A DNA stretch of 64,000 nt, taken from contig WOGZ01000074.1 in assembly GCA_009733775.1 (NCBI GenBank), positions 1 through 64,000 of the forward strand, written 5' to 3'. The notes under the pieces were generated by a model, which saw only the letters and a program-made list of their open reading frames with translations, was not told the DNA's origin and searched no databases. The position numbers and the translations under genes were made by a program. Shown piece after piece: positions 12,950-25,849 of this stretch. The DNA is from Alectoria sarmentosa. Its lineage: Eukaryota; Ascomycota; Lecanoromycetes; Lecanorales; Parmeliaceae. Each line of letters opens with the position of its first letter. The first letter of the stretch is position 1.

Positions 12950-13912
12950 ATCTTCGTTAAAATCATTTAAATCTTTATTGATATCAATTAATTGTTATCG
13001 CTGTGTTTTAAAATTTTATAATAATAATGAAAAATGTTTATGCGAGAATTAATGATAAATTTGAATAATAATATTATAATGAAATGATGTTAATGATACG
13101 AAGAATTTAATTTTAAATTTGATGATAAAAATTGAATTTGATTGAAATTATATTGAATGCAATTATAAACGTGTAAATCTATTTAAAAGATTCACACTCA
13201 ATTTAAAATATTCGTTTCGACGATTATCATCATGAAATTAAAATTAATCAAATTTTATGATTATAATAATAAAATGTTATCGATAACGAATAAAAAATTC
13301 GATAATAAGATTTTAATCTTTTTTTTAAAAAAGTTTTTGAAATTAAAACGTTAACTTTGACATATAAAGTTTATTATTTTTGATTTTAAATAAGTTTTTA
13401 AACGTTCAAATGATAATGAAATTAATTTTAAATTGTTTTAAATAATGATTAAATTAATAATGATATTAACATTCAATTATTTAATTTGTATTATTGATTT
13501 GATATATCGTTGAAAATGCAAATTATTAATTTAATGAAATATCATAACAATAAAAACGCATTTTTTTTTATTTAATGTGTTTCACGCAGAAAAGTTGATA
13601 ATATTATAAAGATTTTATTATGATTTAATCGCACGATTATAAATCGTATGCGAATTCGATTAAAAACGAATAATTTCGATTCGCTGAAGTTAAAAGATTT
13701 TCAATTTTTAAATTTCGAATCATGATCGCTCAAATTCAAAAATTATTTTATAAATGAAAATTGCTCATTTTAAAAAGATTGATGAATAAAGATTTTTATA
13801 ATTAATTGTCTCATTGCGATGAACATAAAATGTTTAAAAATAAAAATAATTATAATGATGAATAAATAAATCATATTTATAACGATCGTCGAGCAAATTT
13901 GAGTTTATAATT

Positions 13913-14036
13913 TGTGAAAATATAATGTAAAACATTTAATTGTATTAATTTAAGAGTGCTACGAAGGAAAGTGCGATTTAAGTTATAAGCGCATGCGCCC
14001 GTCACGTGATAAGGTCACATGACCTGAATTTCGACA
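13913..14036 (-). repeat. LTR of C, inner copy (124 bp)
   Basis: On the minus strand it begins TGTCGAAATTCAGGTCA and ends TTTTCACA. It includes GGGCGCATGCGC. It directly continues into the mutated primer site AATTATAAACTC (13901-13912). Confidence 0.85.
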
Positions 14037-14601
14037 ACATTCAATCGTTCAATTTATTTCATTGATTCGATATATCGTTGAAAATGTAAATCATTAATTT
14101 AATAAAATATCATAAAAACAAAAGCGTATTTTTTCCCTTATTTAATGTGTTTCACGCAAAAAAATTAATAATATTATAAAGATTTTATTATAATTCGATC
14201 GCACGATCGTATACGAGCTCGATTAAAAACGAATAATTTCGATTCGCCGAGAATTAAGAGGTTTTCAACTTTCAAATTTCGAATCATGATCACTTAGGCC
14301 CAAAAATCATCTTATAAATGAAAATTATTTATTTCAAAAAGGTTAAATGAATAAACATCTTTATAATTGATTATTTCATTGCGATAAACATAAAATACCT
14401 AAAAACAATTGTAATCATAATGATAAATAAATAAATTATGCTTATAACGATCGTTAAACAAGCCCGAGCTTATAACCTGTGAAAATATGATGTAAGACAT
14501 TTAATTGTATCACTTTAAGAGTGCTATGAAGAAAAGTGCGACCTATGCTACGGGCACAAAGCGCCCGTTACGTGACCTATCACGTGACCTGAATTTCGAC
14601 A
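14037..14601 (-). repeat. Second LTR plus leader, tandem copy of 13472-14036
   Basis: The LTR at 14478-14601 (124 bp) with primer site GGTTATAAGCTC (14466-14477) is followed leftward by about 440 bp of leader. That leader matches the first 440 bp of C's internal region, and then C's own LTR starts. The whole is an approximately 566-bp direct tandem duplication. The outer copy is less mutated. Confidence 0.8.
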
Positions 14602-14885
14602 TCGAGTCTCGCGAGATATTATAAATCTTACGTTAAGTCAACGATGTAAACAAACACGAGTTAAGGAGATGTTGAACATAATCTCTTTTAGCATATGTAA
14701 ACAAGGATGGAATTTACGCGATCACAATGGCATCGGGGCTTGTTGAGGGGCTTCGACCCGAAGTTGTTAATTTGTAAGTTGTTTATTTTATTAAGACTAT
14801 GTAAGTTCTTTTGAACGAAGATACCCCATTAGCGAAATTTACAAAGAGTCGAATTTATAAGTCGCTTCGCCTCGCTGTTTTTCGG
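14602..14885. other. GC-richer island without recognised gene
   Basis: Base composition changes abruptly at 14602 and reverts at about 14885. The island holds TCTCGCGAGA (palindrome), CATCGGGGCTTGTTGAGGGG and a GCTTCGACCCGAAG hairpin-like segment, and lacks the CpG-only pattern of its neighbours. Short open frames give nothing recognisable. It may be unique flanking DNA not exposed to RIP, or the 3' end of the LINE relic. Confidence 0.5.
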
Positions 14886-17800
14886 GATAATTATACATTA
14901 AATCTTATTTTGAAAGAATGAAACTTAATCGATTTATCAGATAATAAAAACCGTCTCATTTATTTAAAAAAACCTCGAATAATCAATTTATTTAAATATC
15001 AAAACACGTTTAATCACCTTATTCGTATCATTGATTTCATTCAAATCGCCTTAAATCATTTCGTTAAAACCCTTTATATCGTCGGGTTTTATAACGTATT
15101 TTATATTATTATCGTAAATATTATTTTCATGATCGATAAAACACACGAAATTCTTTCAAATCTTTAATGATTGAGGGAATTTCTCTCATAACTTTTTAAA
15201 GATCTCAAAATTATAATTCTTATTTCGATATCTTTTATAAATGTAAAAAATACGATTTATAAAAATATGTTTTCGAATTAATATTTTATAATAACTTCGA
15301 GCAATTATTAAATTTCAATATTTAATCGATTTCTTAAAATTATAAAAAAGATGACATTTTTATAAAATTCATATGATCGCTTAATAAAAAATATTTCATT
15401 ATCATTTAAAAATATTCTTTAAATTCGAATTGAAAATTATAAAAACAATCATCTCATTAATTATTCGAATTTTAAATATAAATAATTTGAAAAAAAAGAA
15501 TCAAATTGATTCAAATTCTTTTTAAACAATTTTTAAAACAATGCATTTTATTTAAATATGCGAAAAAAATTGATTCACATCATATATAAAACATCGTTAT
15601 TATAAATACGAAATTTAAATTAAATTCGATCTTATACGTATCTTCTTATATAAAAATCTTCATAATAAATTTTTAATTTTCGAAATCTCAAATTTGTTTT
15701 AAATCATCGCTCACATTTTTTCTTTTTCGATGAATGATTTATCGAATTTATTTCGAAATGCGAATATTAACCTTTAAACTCTTTTATTAAAATTAATATC
15801 TCGAAATTTATTATCAAATAAATAACGATAAATTTAATGAAAATTGATATTTTTTAAAAAAGATCGATCGATTTACATTTTTTATAAAATATTCTTTTTT
15901 TTGGTTTTAATCGAAATGTTAAAAGTGTTTTTATTTTAAAAATACAAAGTGTTATATTTCAAAGATACAGCCTGAGATTAATCGTTATATCGTATTTTAT
16001 ATTATAAACATTAAAGGGAAATCGATGAAATTAAGAGAGATTATAAGTTATTAACGTATTATATTTTAAATATCATTAAACACTCGAACGTCGCGTTTTC
16101 ACAAATTCATTTACATTATTAAATTGAATTTTTTAATCTTATCGAAATTTAGATTTTTTTTAAACATATATAATATTATACGAAAATGATTAATAATTTC
16201 GTTATTGTTAATGAAAAACGAAAATGTATTATTCTTATTTTATCTCGTATTTTTTTTCAATTTTGTTATAATGATTATAAGGATTTTGAAACATAATTAA
16301 TTTAACGTGCAAAATGCAACAATTATGAATTAATTATTGTTATAACGTGTATCGAATTTGCATTTTTAGATTTAACGCACATTATAAAAACATCTTTTGC
16401 GAATTAAATTTATATAACATTAAAATCGTTAATAACTTATTTAATTGTGATTATCGTGTTAACGTTTATAATAAAATGTAAATTGATGTTTTTAATCTCA
16501 CTCTTATTCATAAAATAACAAAAATATAAATCTCGAATTATATTTCGAATTTTATTATCTTATATTAATTTGTAATACTTTTTATTTAACTCATTTTTAA
16601 TTTTAATCGATATTTTTAAAAAACGAAAAACGTATTTCAAAAAAAATATTATGAAAATGTTAATAATTATGATTTTATTTTTCATCGATAAATGATATCG
16701 CGTTTATGCTTTTATCGATATCTTAATCTTTATCAATATTCTCGCTCAAAATATATCAAATTAATATTTTATTATAATATCAATAAAGATATTTAAATGT
16801 TTATAAAAATTATTCGAAAAGATTTTTTTAACGTTTTCAAATCGAATTCGAATTATCTTTTTAATATATAAAATGTATAATTTTATTCAATTAATTTTGA
16901 CGTTTATAATCTTATAATAAATCTCGAAGATCATCATTAACGCGTCGACTTCGATTTGCGTTTAAATAATAATCGTCATATTATTCGCATATATAATTGT
17001 TTTCAATTGCACGATATTCATTTTAATTCTCGATATAATTAAATTTAAAATTATATAACGCGCAAAATCTTCGATAATGATTATAAAAAAAATATAACTT
17101 AATGAATCTCTTTAACATATATCACATCAAATTTATAAGATTTTCTTAAAATAATTATTAATAAACATTTTGATTTTTGCGTTTTGATAAAAAAGGCGAA
17201 TTCAAAAAATGTATTTTTTTAATATTTCAAATCTAATTAATATCGCAAAGAAAAATTTATGATTAATTTTATTATATATTTTTTTTAATTTAAAAAAATG
17301 ATTATTAATTTCGATTTTCGTTTCCCGAGTTTTATGATGATCTTATATTTAATTATTAAATTTTGAACAATTTTGATATTATCATCAATAAGTTTTTTAA
17401 ATAAAAAAATCGATTATTATAAATTAATAACTTTTTTTAAAACCGCGATTAATTTTTACATTAATATATTCGTAAATGATTTATAATTCACGTTTATTAT
17501 GAATAAAAAATGATAATTTCGAATGTTCATTTGTTTTTTCTTATTTTCGAATAAAAAAATGAAAATATCATTCGTTTAACGTTTTAATAACGTTTTTTTA
17601 TTTTAAATTTCATTGAAAAATCTCATTAACGTTTATACGATTATTAAAAAATCATTCTTTTATTTTTTTATATTATATAAATACCTTATAATATTCGTTG
17701 AGTAAATCATTTTTTTTTAAATAACGATCTTAATGTCGCTCGACGAATAACGATCTCAATTTCTTATAACGATATCGATTTTTTCAATCTTGATATTATT

Positions 17801-19994
17801 CTCGACGATATTTTTTTTATAATACAATTTAATATTTATTTTTTAATTTTTTTAGCGAAGGTTTTAATATCATAAAAATCTCGATAATAATTCGTTATTA
17901 TTTTGAAAATATCTTCGAAATTCGAATATGTTATATCGTTATTATTTTTTAATATCTTAATGAAGTTGTAATTCTTTTTTCGTATTTTAAAAAAAAATCA
18001 TTTCGTTAATTTTTTATTAAATATAAAATGTTTCGTCATTGCATTATATGCGTAATTCTTATTAAAAACGTTCATAAAATGTTTTTTTCGCGTTTTAATA
18101 ATCAATAATTTCGTTTTTAATTCGAGATTCATTTTATATAAATTCCTTTTTTTTAATACATTAATCTTTTATATTATAAATTAAATTTCAATTTATTATT
18201 AATTCGTTTATCGTTTTTATCGATATTTTTCAAAAATTGAATCATTAATGTTTTATATATGCTTTATTTTTTTAAAGAAATCAATCTCGAAAACGTTTTC
18301 AAAATCTATAAATAAGATTTTCGCATTTATTCTTCTTATAAAATTGTAAAAAATAATCGTTATTTTTTAAACCTTTAATAATCGTAAAAATTAATTTAAT
18401 TATGATCATGACCGTTTTATAATCGATAAGAAATTCGTTTAATATAATGTTTTATTCTTTAAACTCACTTAATTAATCTTCTTTAACATATATTTTATTA
18501 ATTTTTAAATATGAAATATCGTTAACGTAATATGTGAAAATTATCAAATCAAGATTCTTAATTTTTTAATTATTCATTAATTCATATGTGTTATTCTCTT
18601 CAAATTATGTTAATAATTTCGAAAGTTTTTATAATTAAAAGGTTCGCGAAAATATTCATAAAACTTTATTTATCGTTAATAATGTTAAATTTTAATCTTT
18701 TCTCATTACGTCGTAAAGCGAAAAAATCGAATTACGTTAAAATGTTTCATTTCTCTTTTAAAATCAAATTAAACGTTCGATATCTTAAATCGAATTATAA
18801 ACAAATATCATATTAAGCGAATAATCTCGACACAAAACTTCATATATTAAAATGCGATCGCCGTTATTAATGTAAAGAATATGATTTAAATCATCATTAA
18901 ATATTCATATTATAATTTTGACATTAATTATAATAATAACCTTATTACGATTCGTAATATAAATAATAATATGTATTTACGAAAACAAATTTTTATAATG
19001 TTTCGCGAATTCGATAAATAAGTTAACTTCTTATAAAAACAAAACGTTTACGTTATAATTTTACATCATATTATATATATCTTTAAATCGTGTTAAATTC
19101 AAAATAAAACGAACATTTAATAAAACGACTCAAATTTTGTGTATTATTATAATAATTACGATATAAAGAATTTATTTTTTAATAAAAAGAATTTAATCTT
19201 CTCAAAGGGCTTAAAATTTATTATAATCTTATAATCATGAATAATATAATTTATTTTACGATAAATTTCGCAAACTTCATCAACATTTATTAATTTGAAT
19301 TTCATTATAAATGATACGTTAAAATTTAATTTCGATTTTTCGATCTCAAATTCAAATTTTTTTAAATCAAAATTTATTTTAAAAATAATAACGATTTTTA
19401 TTTCGATCACATAAAGCTTTTCTTTATATTTTAATCAAAACTTTTTTTTCTTAAATTTCTTTAAATCCTTAATTTACATCGTTAAGACATAATAATTTAT
19501 AATCTTAAAAAAACTTTTTAAAATAATGAAAATCTGCGAATCATTAATATAATATATTATAATCTTAATTTTATATCGTTTCTCACCTTTTTTGATAAAG
19601 ATCAACATACTTTTAATTACATTTTTGAATTTTTTAAAATAATAATACATTATTTAATTTTTATTATTATACTCTTCTACGAATTCAACGTCTTTAAAAT
19701 TCATGATATTTTTAAATGTCTTTAAAACTTATTTCAACATAAACTTCTTATTCTTCTCTTATAACGCGATTAACATTCTTAAATAAAATCATTTATCGTC
19801 AACAAATTTCGATATCATTAAAAAGATTATCATTATCGTCTTTTTCTTGATTTTTATCTTTTTCTTTTCATTTTTTCTTATAAAAATCATCTTCTCGATG
19901 AAAGAAAAAGAGATAATCAAATTATTATTCAATTTCGATTTTGATTTAAAACGATTAAGGATTCATATTTTTTTAAAGTTTTCACTCTTTGTTA
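14886..19994 (-). mobile_element. LINE-type (non-LTR) retrotransposon relic, minus strand
   Basis: A minus-strand frame with stops almost only of TAA/TGA type can be followed through most of this stretch. Its centre encodes a non-LTR reverse transcriptase (separate entry). No LTRs bound it. It is interrupted at 19994/31080 by gypsy element F, and sequence of like composition continues to about 31920, giving a reconstructed length near 6 kb, usual for fungal LINEs. The upstream half (17600-19900) should contain the endonuclease, which I could not confirm. Ends are uncertain. Confidence 0.6.
16855..17320 (-). pseudogene. Non-LTR reverse transcriptase core
   Basis: Reading leftward, three blocks of a LINE reverse transcriptase occur in order and spacing. 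IYNKINHKFFFAILIRF (family AYD...HDYL-ATL-FG) comes first. ICQRDSLSYIFF (family RQGDPLSP-LF) follows at about 17093-17122. YANNM at 16977-16991 corresponds to the catalytic YADD, both Asp now Asn. KINLNKIIHFIY (family K-N-KS) comes next. A one-base frame slip lies between the second and third blocks. In an active element this enzyme copies RNA at a nicked target. Here catalytic residues and frame are lost. Confidence 0.68.
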
Positions 19995-19999
19995 ACGAA

Positions 20000-20257
20000 T
20001 GTTGAAAATATGGTTGATTGATTATGAGGTGCTTGTTAAGCTCATAATAAGCGATATGCTCATAATTGACGACACAATAATGTCGATAATGTGATATATC
20101 AAAAAGATCATATTTTGGATGGTTATAAATTGATCGATTCTTTTATGAGAATTGATTATTTATCAACTTTTTGTTAAGTCATAAATTTGATAAGGTATCG
20201 TTTGTTAAATAGGTATAATGAGCTTGACAATATGATAATATAACGATTCTCTTAATA
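20000..20257 (-). repeat. 3' LTR of F (258 bp)
   Basis: It matches 30818-31079 over its whole length except for a 4-bp gap and C/T, G/A changes. On the plus strand it runs from TGTTGAAAA to CTTAATA, where the other copy has CTTGACA. Confidence 0.85.
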
Positions 20258-20732
20258 ATTAGCGAACAATAAACAATGCATTATGTTTTTATAATGCTTT
20301 TTTAATTATTTGCTGCTTTTATAATATTTGCGTGTTTAATTATATTCGAGATCTTTTGCTTAATAATTCTTAAATGATTTCATTAAAAATCATTGATTTA
20401 TCAACGTTTTCGTCAAAGATCATTAATTTATCAACGTTCGCGGCTTTTTAAAGTTCGAGATCAAAAACGTTTTTCATATTATCGTTTATATCGACGTTCG
20501 TTAACGACGTAAACGTAAACGAATAACGATATAATGAGTTTAATAATTTGATAACCTCAAATTATTTGACGATCTTTATTTGATCAAATTTGCGTTTATA
20601 ATTTATAAATGTAAACGTAAATGTAAATGAATAATAACGTAATGAGCGATCACGTTTTAATTTATTAACAATAATATCGAGCGTCGAAAAAAACTTCTTC
20701 ATTAAATATTTATATTCTTGATCGAATTCAAT

Positions 20733-22450
20733 TTAATTAATTTGATTTATTCGATCAAAGATTAAAGATTTTAATTCAAAAAAAAGTTTATTTTCAAAAT
20801 AATAATTGAATGAAAATTCGAAAATAAATCGTCGATGAGATAGAATTGAATCGATGATATAATAAATTAAATCGATATATAATTTTGAATCGATTGAATT
20901 AATATTATCGTTATATCTCGTTGTGACCTTCGCGTTGTTTTTCTTTAAGATTTTATATCGTTTAAAAATAACTTTTGCATCGAATATAACGATCGATTCG
21001 ATAATAACGTTTATTTTAACGCGAATATTCGCCTTGATAATCTTTTTTTTAAACGAATATACAAATTGTTTGCGTAAATTATTTTTAATCTTTTTTTTTT
21101 TTTCGAGAATTGAATTTATATATTTTTTGATCGTTATCGTCGTCGTTTTCGTTATTATCGATAATATTGATACGTTTTTCAATTATCGAATGATGCGATA
21201 TGACGTTAAGTTCGTAACGTCGCTCGATTATCGCGCTATCCTTTTTCATTTTTAACGTTAATCGATAAAATCGTTTAACACGCTTTAATAACGCGTAATT
21301 AATTTTATTATATCGATTCACATTTAAATTAATCTGCTTATTAACGTCGATTATACATTTATATTTTATAAACGTATATAAGACATTATTTTATCGATCA
21401 AAATTTATTATAAACGCGTATGATTTTTTGATTTCAATTATATTAATTATGAATGCTCTGTCAAATTTATGATAAACATAAAATTTTTAAAATTCGACTT
21501 TGATTTCGTTATCGAATATTTTTTTTTTATAAATCTTAATTTGATCCTTCTTTTTGATAAAATTAATTTTTTTATATTTGATATAAATCGTTTTCGTTTA
21601 ATTGTTTTCGATATTCAAATTCGCGAAGAATTATGATATAATATATCGATATGCGAAATAAAAATCAAATTTAAACTTTTTTAATAAATTAAAAAGCTTC
21701 TTTTTGATGAGAATCTCGATAATTTGATTTTTAATAATATTATCATTATTCGCGTTTTCAATTATAACATCATTGATTATTTTTATATATATTCACAAAA
21801 CGTTTTTAAAAATCTCGAATTTGTTTTTATAAACTTATAATTGTGTTTCATTTAACAATTTATTCAAGTTAACGTCTTGATTTAAAATTGCGTAAATATG
21901 TTTATTAATGATAATCAATTTTTATATCATCATATCGTTAAATTCGATATATTTGATTATCGAAAAAACAATAACATTAATCATTATCTTCGTTTTCCTC
22001 GTCTCTTTTATCAAAAACGTTAATTTATTCTTGATTTTGATCTAAATATTTATTAATATTATCTTAAATAATTATTTTATCGAAATCGTAAATTTTAACG
22101 ATATAATTTTCAACGAAAATGATTTAAATTGATTTTATAAATCTTTCAATCTTTGCATAACGTTCGATGTGTTTTTTATCGCAATTATCAACGCGATCTC
22201 ATCAATAAAGCGAAATTTCGTTTTAATTAATAATAAAACAAAAATCGATTTAATGAAAATAATTAAAGTCGGAAATTTATTGAAAAGTATCGAAATCAAT
22301 AATAACGATGAGCGATTCAAAGATTCGTTCATTTAATTAACAATTGAATCAAAACATTTGATAAGAATTTATTTTGTTAATGCAAATTATAAAAGCGATG
22401 ATATATATAAATCGCTATTCGTTGTGTATAAATAATAAAATGTTTTCTTT
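20733..22450 (-). pseudogene. Stop-poor frame downstream of integrase in F, function unknown
   Basis: From about 22450 leftward the minus strand can be read in one frame with roughly a dozen stops down to 21085. It then shifts frame at a 13-T run (about 21091-21103) into a completely open 149-codon stretch (21182-20733), the longest open frame in the window. Stop spacing is several times wider than in the flanking pol remnants. The product is rich in Lys, Asn, Thr/Ile and charged residues, with an acidic run (NENDDDNDQ) followed by RKKKK. I recognise no domain. It lies on the element's coding strand between the integrase end (about 23785) and the 3' LTR, where some gypsy elements carry an extra ORF. 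Confidence 0.5.
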
Positions 22451-23780
22451 TCATAAATGAAATAAAATTGTTTTTTTTTAAACTTATAAAATTCTGTCTT
22501 TTTTTCGATTTTTTAAAGATTTGAATTGATTGATCTCACTCGTTCAGCTCTTTTATCGTTATATAAACGATATAATTATATATACATAATGTTTTTATTT
22601 TCATCGTGCTCAAATTCGTTTATTATCGAATTTATGTTCATTTTATTCATAATAATGTGTTTAATTATTTGAAAGACTTTTAATTATCGCTTATTTCTTT
22701 TTCGCTATAAGATTTACGTTTTTATTATCTTATAAATAAAAAGATTAAATAATAATGTTTTGATAAGAAAATAATTCTTTATATTTTTGAATTTAAGTTT
22801 TTTTATAAATTAATTCAATATTAATAAAATATTTATTTTTTTCAGATCGACGGAAATAGGGCCTTATAATCATACGTATGTTTTTTTATAATAATTTTAA
22901 TTTTTTAACTCTCACGCCCAATATCTTTTTTCATTCATTATCAAATGTTTTTTCGACGTTAATTTTGAAACGATATCGTTATTTATTATATCTCGGATAT
23001 TATTAATTAAAATGATTATCAATTCGATAATTTTTTTGATAAATTATATAACGAATGATTATTCTCCTTGTTTTTTCGATTTAATTAACTTTTTATTAAT
23101 GTTAATAAGATTTATCATAATTGAATTAATAAATAAAATGATCGTTAAATAAAAATGATAAAATGAATAATAATCACGAAATATTTGATGTTAAAAAAAT
23201 GAATTAATAATATAAAATCTTATGTTAAGTCTTGTTTTCGTTTTAATGCGATTATTTATCGCGTTAATTAATCATAGATTTATCTTTAATAAATATACTC
23301 GTGATTAAATAATAAACATTTGTTTTAACGTTTTAAAACGATAATTTAACGTTTTCATTTTACATAAATGAGTATATTAATCACGATTAAAAATTATTAT
23401 GATTAATATTAAAAGCATTAACGATTTTTTTAAATTTATTATGTTTTATACGTTATTACGAAAACATATTAATTGAAACGATTATAAATTTAACATTTTT
23501 TTTGATCGATTATGTTTTAAGATTTGTTATTCGAATATATAAATCTTTTTATATTCATTAATTAGATTTTTTGCATTTTTCAATAAATCATTTTCGTATC
23601 ATTAATCGAATTTTGATTTTCATCTTAATTATCGTATAAAATATTCAATTATCGATTTCCTCGTTTTATAATAACGTTGATATTTATTAATTAACTTTTT
23701 TACGATATGTTTATATTATTTTTTATTGAATTTAATGATTATTAATGAATGACTAAATCGAGCAAAGCGATTATATGAAT
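22451..23780. other. A+T-rich stretch of F between integrase end and the extra frame
   Basis: About 1.3 kb with stops in all frames. It includes a short G/C-bearing patch near 22845-22875 and one at 22910-22922. I see no gene, repeat array or LTR in it. Confidence 0.5.
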
Positions 23781-23784
23781 TTTC

Positions 23785-24900
23785 GTTTTTAAACGTTAAT
23801 TCGAATTGCGTAATCGATATAACGAGATGAATTTATTAATAAATCGATACGTTTATTTTGTATATCAAATTATCGATTTTTTGAAAAACCTTAAACGAGT
23901 TTATTCTTTAATTAATAAATTTAAGATTAAAAATTTTAAATAAATTATATTCGTGATAAAGTTTCAAAAAAACCTTTTCATTTTTATTAATAAAAATTGA
24001 TCGATAATAAACATTATAAATAATTTTCGTTTTAACGTTGATTTAGACGATTGCTTTTTCCGCGTCTTTGACATTAATAAATTATTTTGATAAAAATTCA
24101 TTATTTCGAATTTGATTTGAGATTAATAATGAAAAAATATCGCGAAAATAATAATCGTAAATGATTTTATTTATATTTAATTTTATAATCGAGCTCGATA
24201 AGTTATTGAATATATTACGCAAATATAATAAATATTTTATTTAATCGACGATAAGATTGCTCGTCAATCAATAATGTAAAATAATTTTAATCGTTTAATT
24301 GATTTTTTTTAATTAATTATCGATTTGTGAATAATATGTTATATTGATTAAAAAGTTAACGTTTAATTTCTTAAAAATAAATTTTCAAAAAGCGAATATG
24401 AATTTTTTGTCGCGGTCAAAAATAAATGTTATTAATAAATTTCAATCGATAATTTTATTCAAAAAAGTTTCAATTTAATTCTTCGCTGAAAAGATGTTAT
24501 TATTAAAAATAAAAATAATCTTTTTAAAAAACTTGCAAATTATTAATATAATAATTTTTTTTTATTATTATCTTTGACAATATTAATATGAAATCAACGA
24601 TAATTATATAATGCGATATTGACGATTCGATTATAAAGATAAATGAATTATATTTCGCATAGCGTTTTATTTAATTAATGTTACATTTATAATAATGATG
24701 AATATAACGATAAAATCGACGAATAAATTTTTTAAAAAAATAATTATTTATGATCATTTCATATATTTTGTTGAATTTGATATATACATTTTCATTATAT
24801 GTTTGTTGAAAAATCTTTTTTTCAAACTCCTTAAATAAATAAAATCGCATTTTATTAAAAAAATTCGTGAAATATAATAAGTCGTTGACGAGATGAAATT
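23785..24900 (-). pseudogene. Integrase (C-terminal part clear) of gypsy element F
   Basis: The minus strand at 23785-23970 encodes FKVFQKIDNLIYKINV followed by RIHLVISITQFE. This matches the end of gypsy integrases, where a phrase of the type 'GPF-IL-KI-N-AY-L-LP...IHPVFHVSQL' precedes a chromodomain or the stop. The catalytic core should lie rightward, up to about 24900, but is too mutated for me to place its DDE residues. Integrase would insert the cDNA copy into the chromosome. Confidence 0.6.
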
Positions 24901-25849
24901 AAATATTAAAAATTAAATCCTCGCCTTTTAGCACCTCTCATATTTTAATTTATTTTTTATTTTTAATATAAAAAATTTAAATTTTCGTTTTGAATTTTTT
25001 TGATATCTTTATTAAAAATTTATTAAAAATAAAAATTTCATTAAAGGTGTCTTTTTTCGAAATTGATATATCTCTTTTAAATATCGATTTATTCATAAAT
25101 TTAAAAAAAATATTCGATATTATGTGTTATTTATCAAATTTATAACAAATATTAAATTTAAATTGTGATAAATAAGTATTATAATGTCTTTATCAAACAT
25201 AAATTCAATTTATTTATCGAAAATGATGTTAAATTGATTTGTTTAACAATGTTAATTATTATTAAATGATTCATATACACGATTATAATATGTGACGAAT
25301 TATTAATATAATATTTAATTTTGCGAATTATTCAAATGAGTTCGATAATTTTCAACTCGATTAATTAATAATGAAATTCGACGTCATTTAACGACTTAAA
25401 AAAAAAATATTAACATAATATCGCTTTTAAAAAAATCATTATTTTTGAGATTATTTTTGATATGATATATATAAATGTCGAAGCCGCGCTTTTTAAAAGC
25501 GTCGATATTAATATAAATTCGTTATTCTCGATTGAAATATATTAAAAAATTCGATGAAAAAAAAGAATTTTATAATAAGCGAAAAAAGTCAAACAATAAT
25601 TGTTTTTTATCGATAAGGATTTTTTTGATAAACTTTCGTTATTTCTGTTCTTCAATGATAAACGATTTTTTTAATAAAAAGATTTTTTCTCGTTGAAAAG
25701 GTTTCGTCTTTTGCGCATAATACGCAATTTTGATTTTTATTCATTTCGTTAATTTAAAATAATGTTTTAAGATTTCGAGGTTGAAAAGAATTTGATATTT
25801 ATTAAAACTTCAATTCGTTTTTTTATCATAAATAATTCGAAAATATCGA

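Larger units (their letters stand above)
9750..14036 (-). mobile_element. Copia element C (A/B family), minus strand, truncated in reverse transcriptase
   Basis: A 124-bp 5' LTR (13913-14036) and mutated primer site (13901-13912) are followed leftward by leader, gag, protease linker and integrase that match elements A and B in order. The match ends at 9750, corresponding to about 44625 in A, just before the main reverse transcriptase motifs, where the LTR of D begins. The rest of C presumably lies beyond D, outside the window. Heavy stop density shows it is inactive. Confidence 0.8.

Noticed and set aside
16275..17620. A plus-strand frame with few stops, first read as an endonuclease-like protein
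   Set aside because: The minus strand of the same DNA gives ordered reverse-transcriptase motifs including YANNM; the plus frame is its complement shadow.
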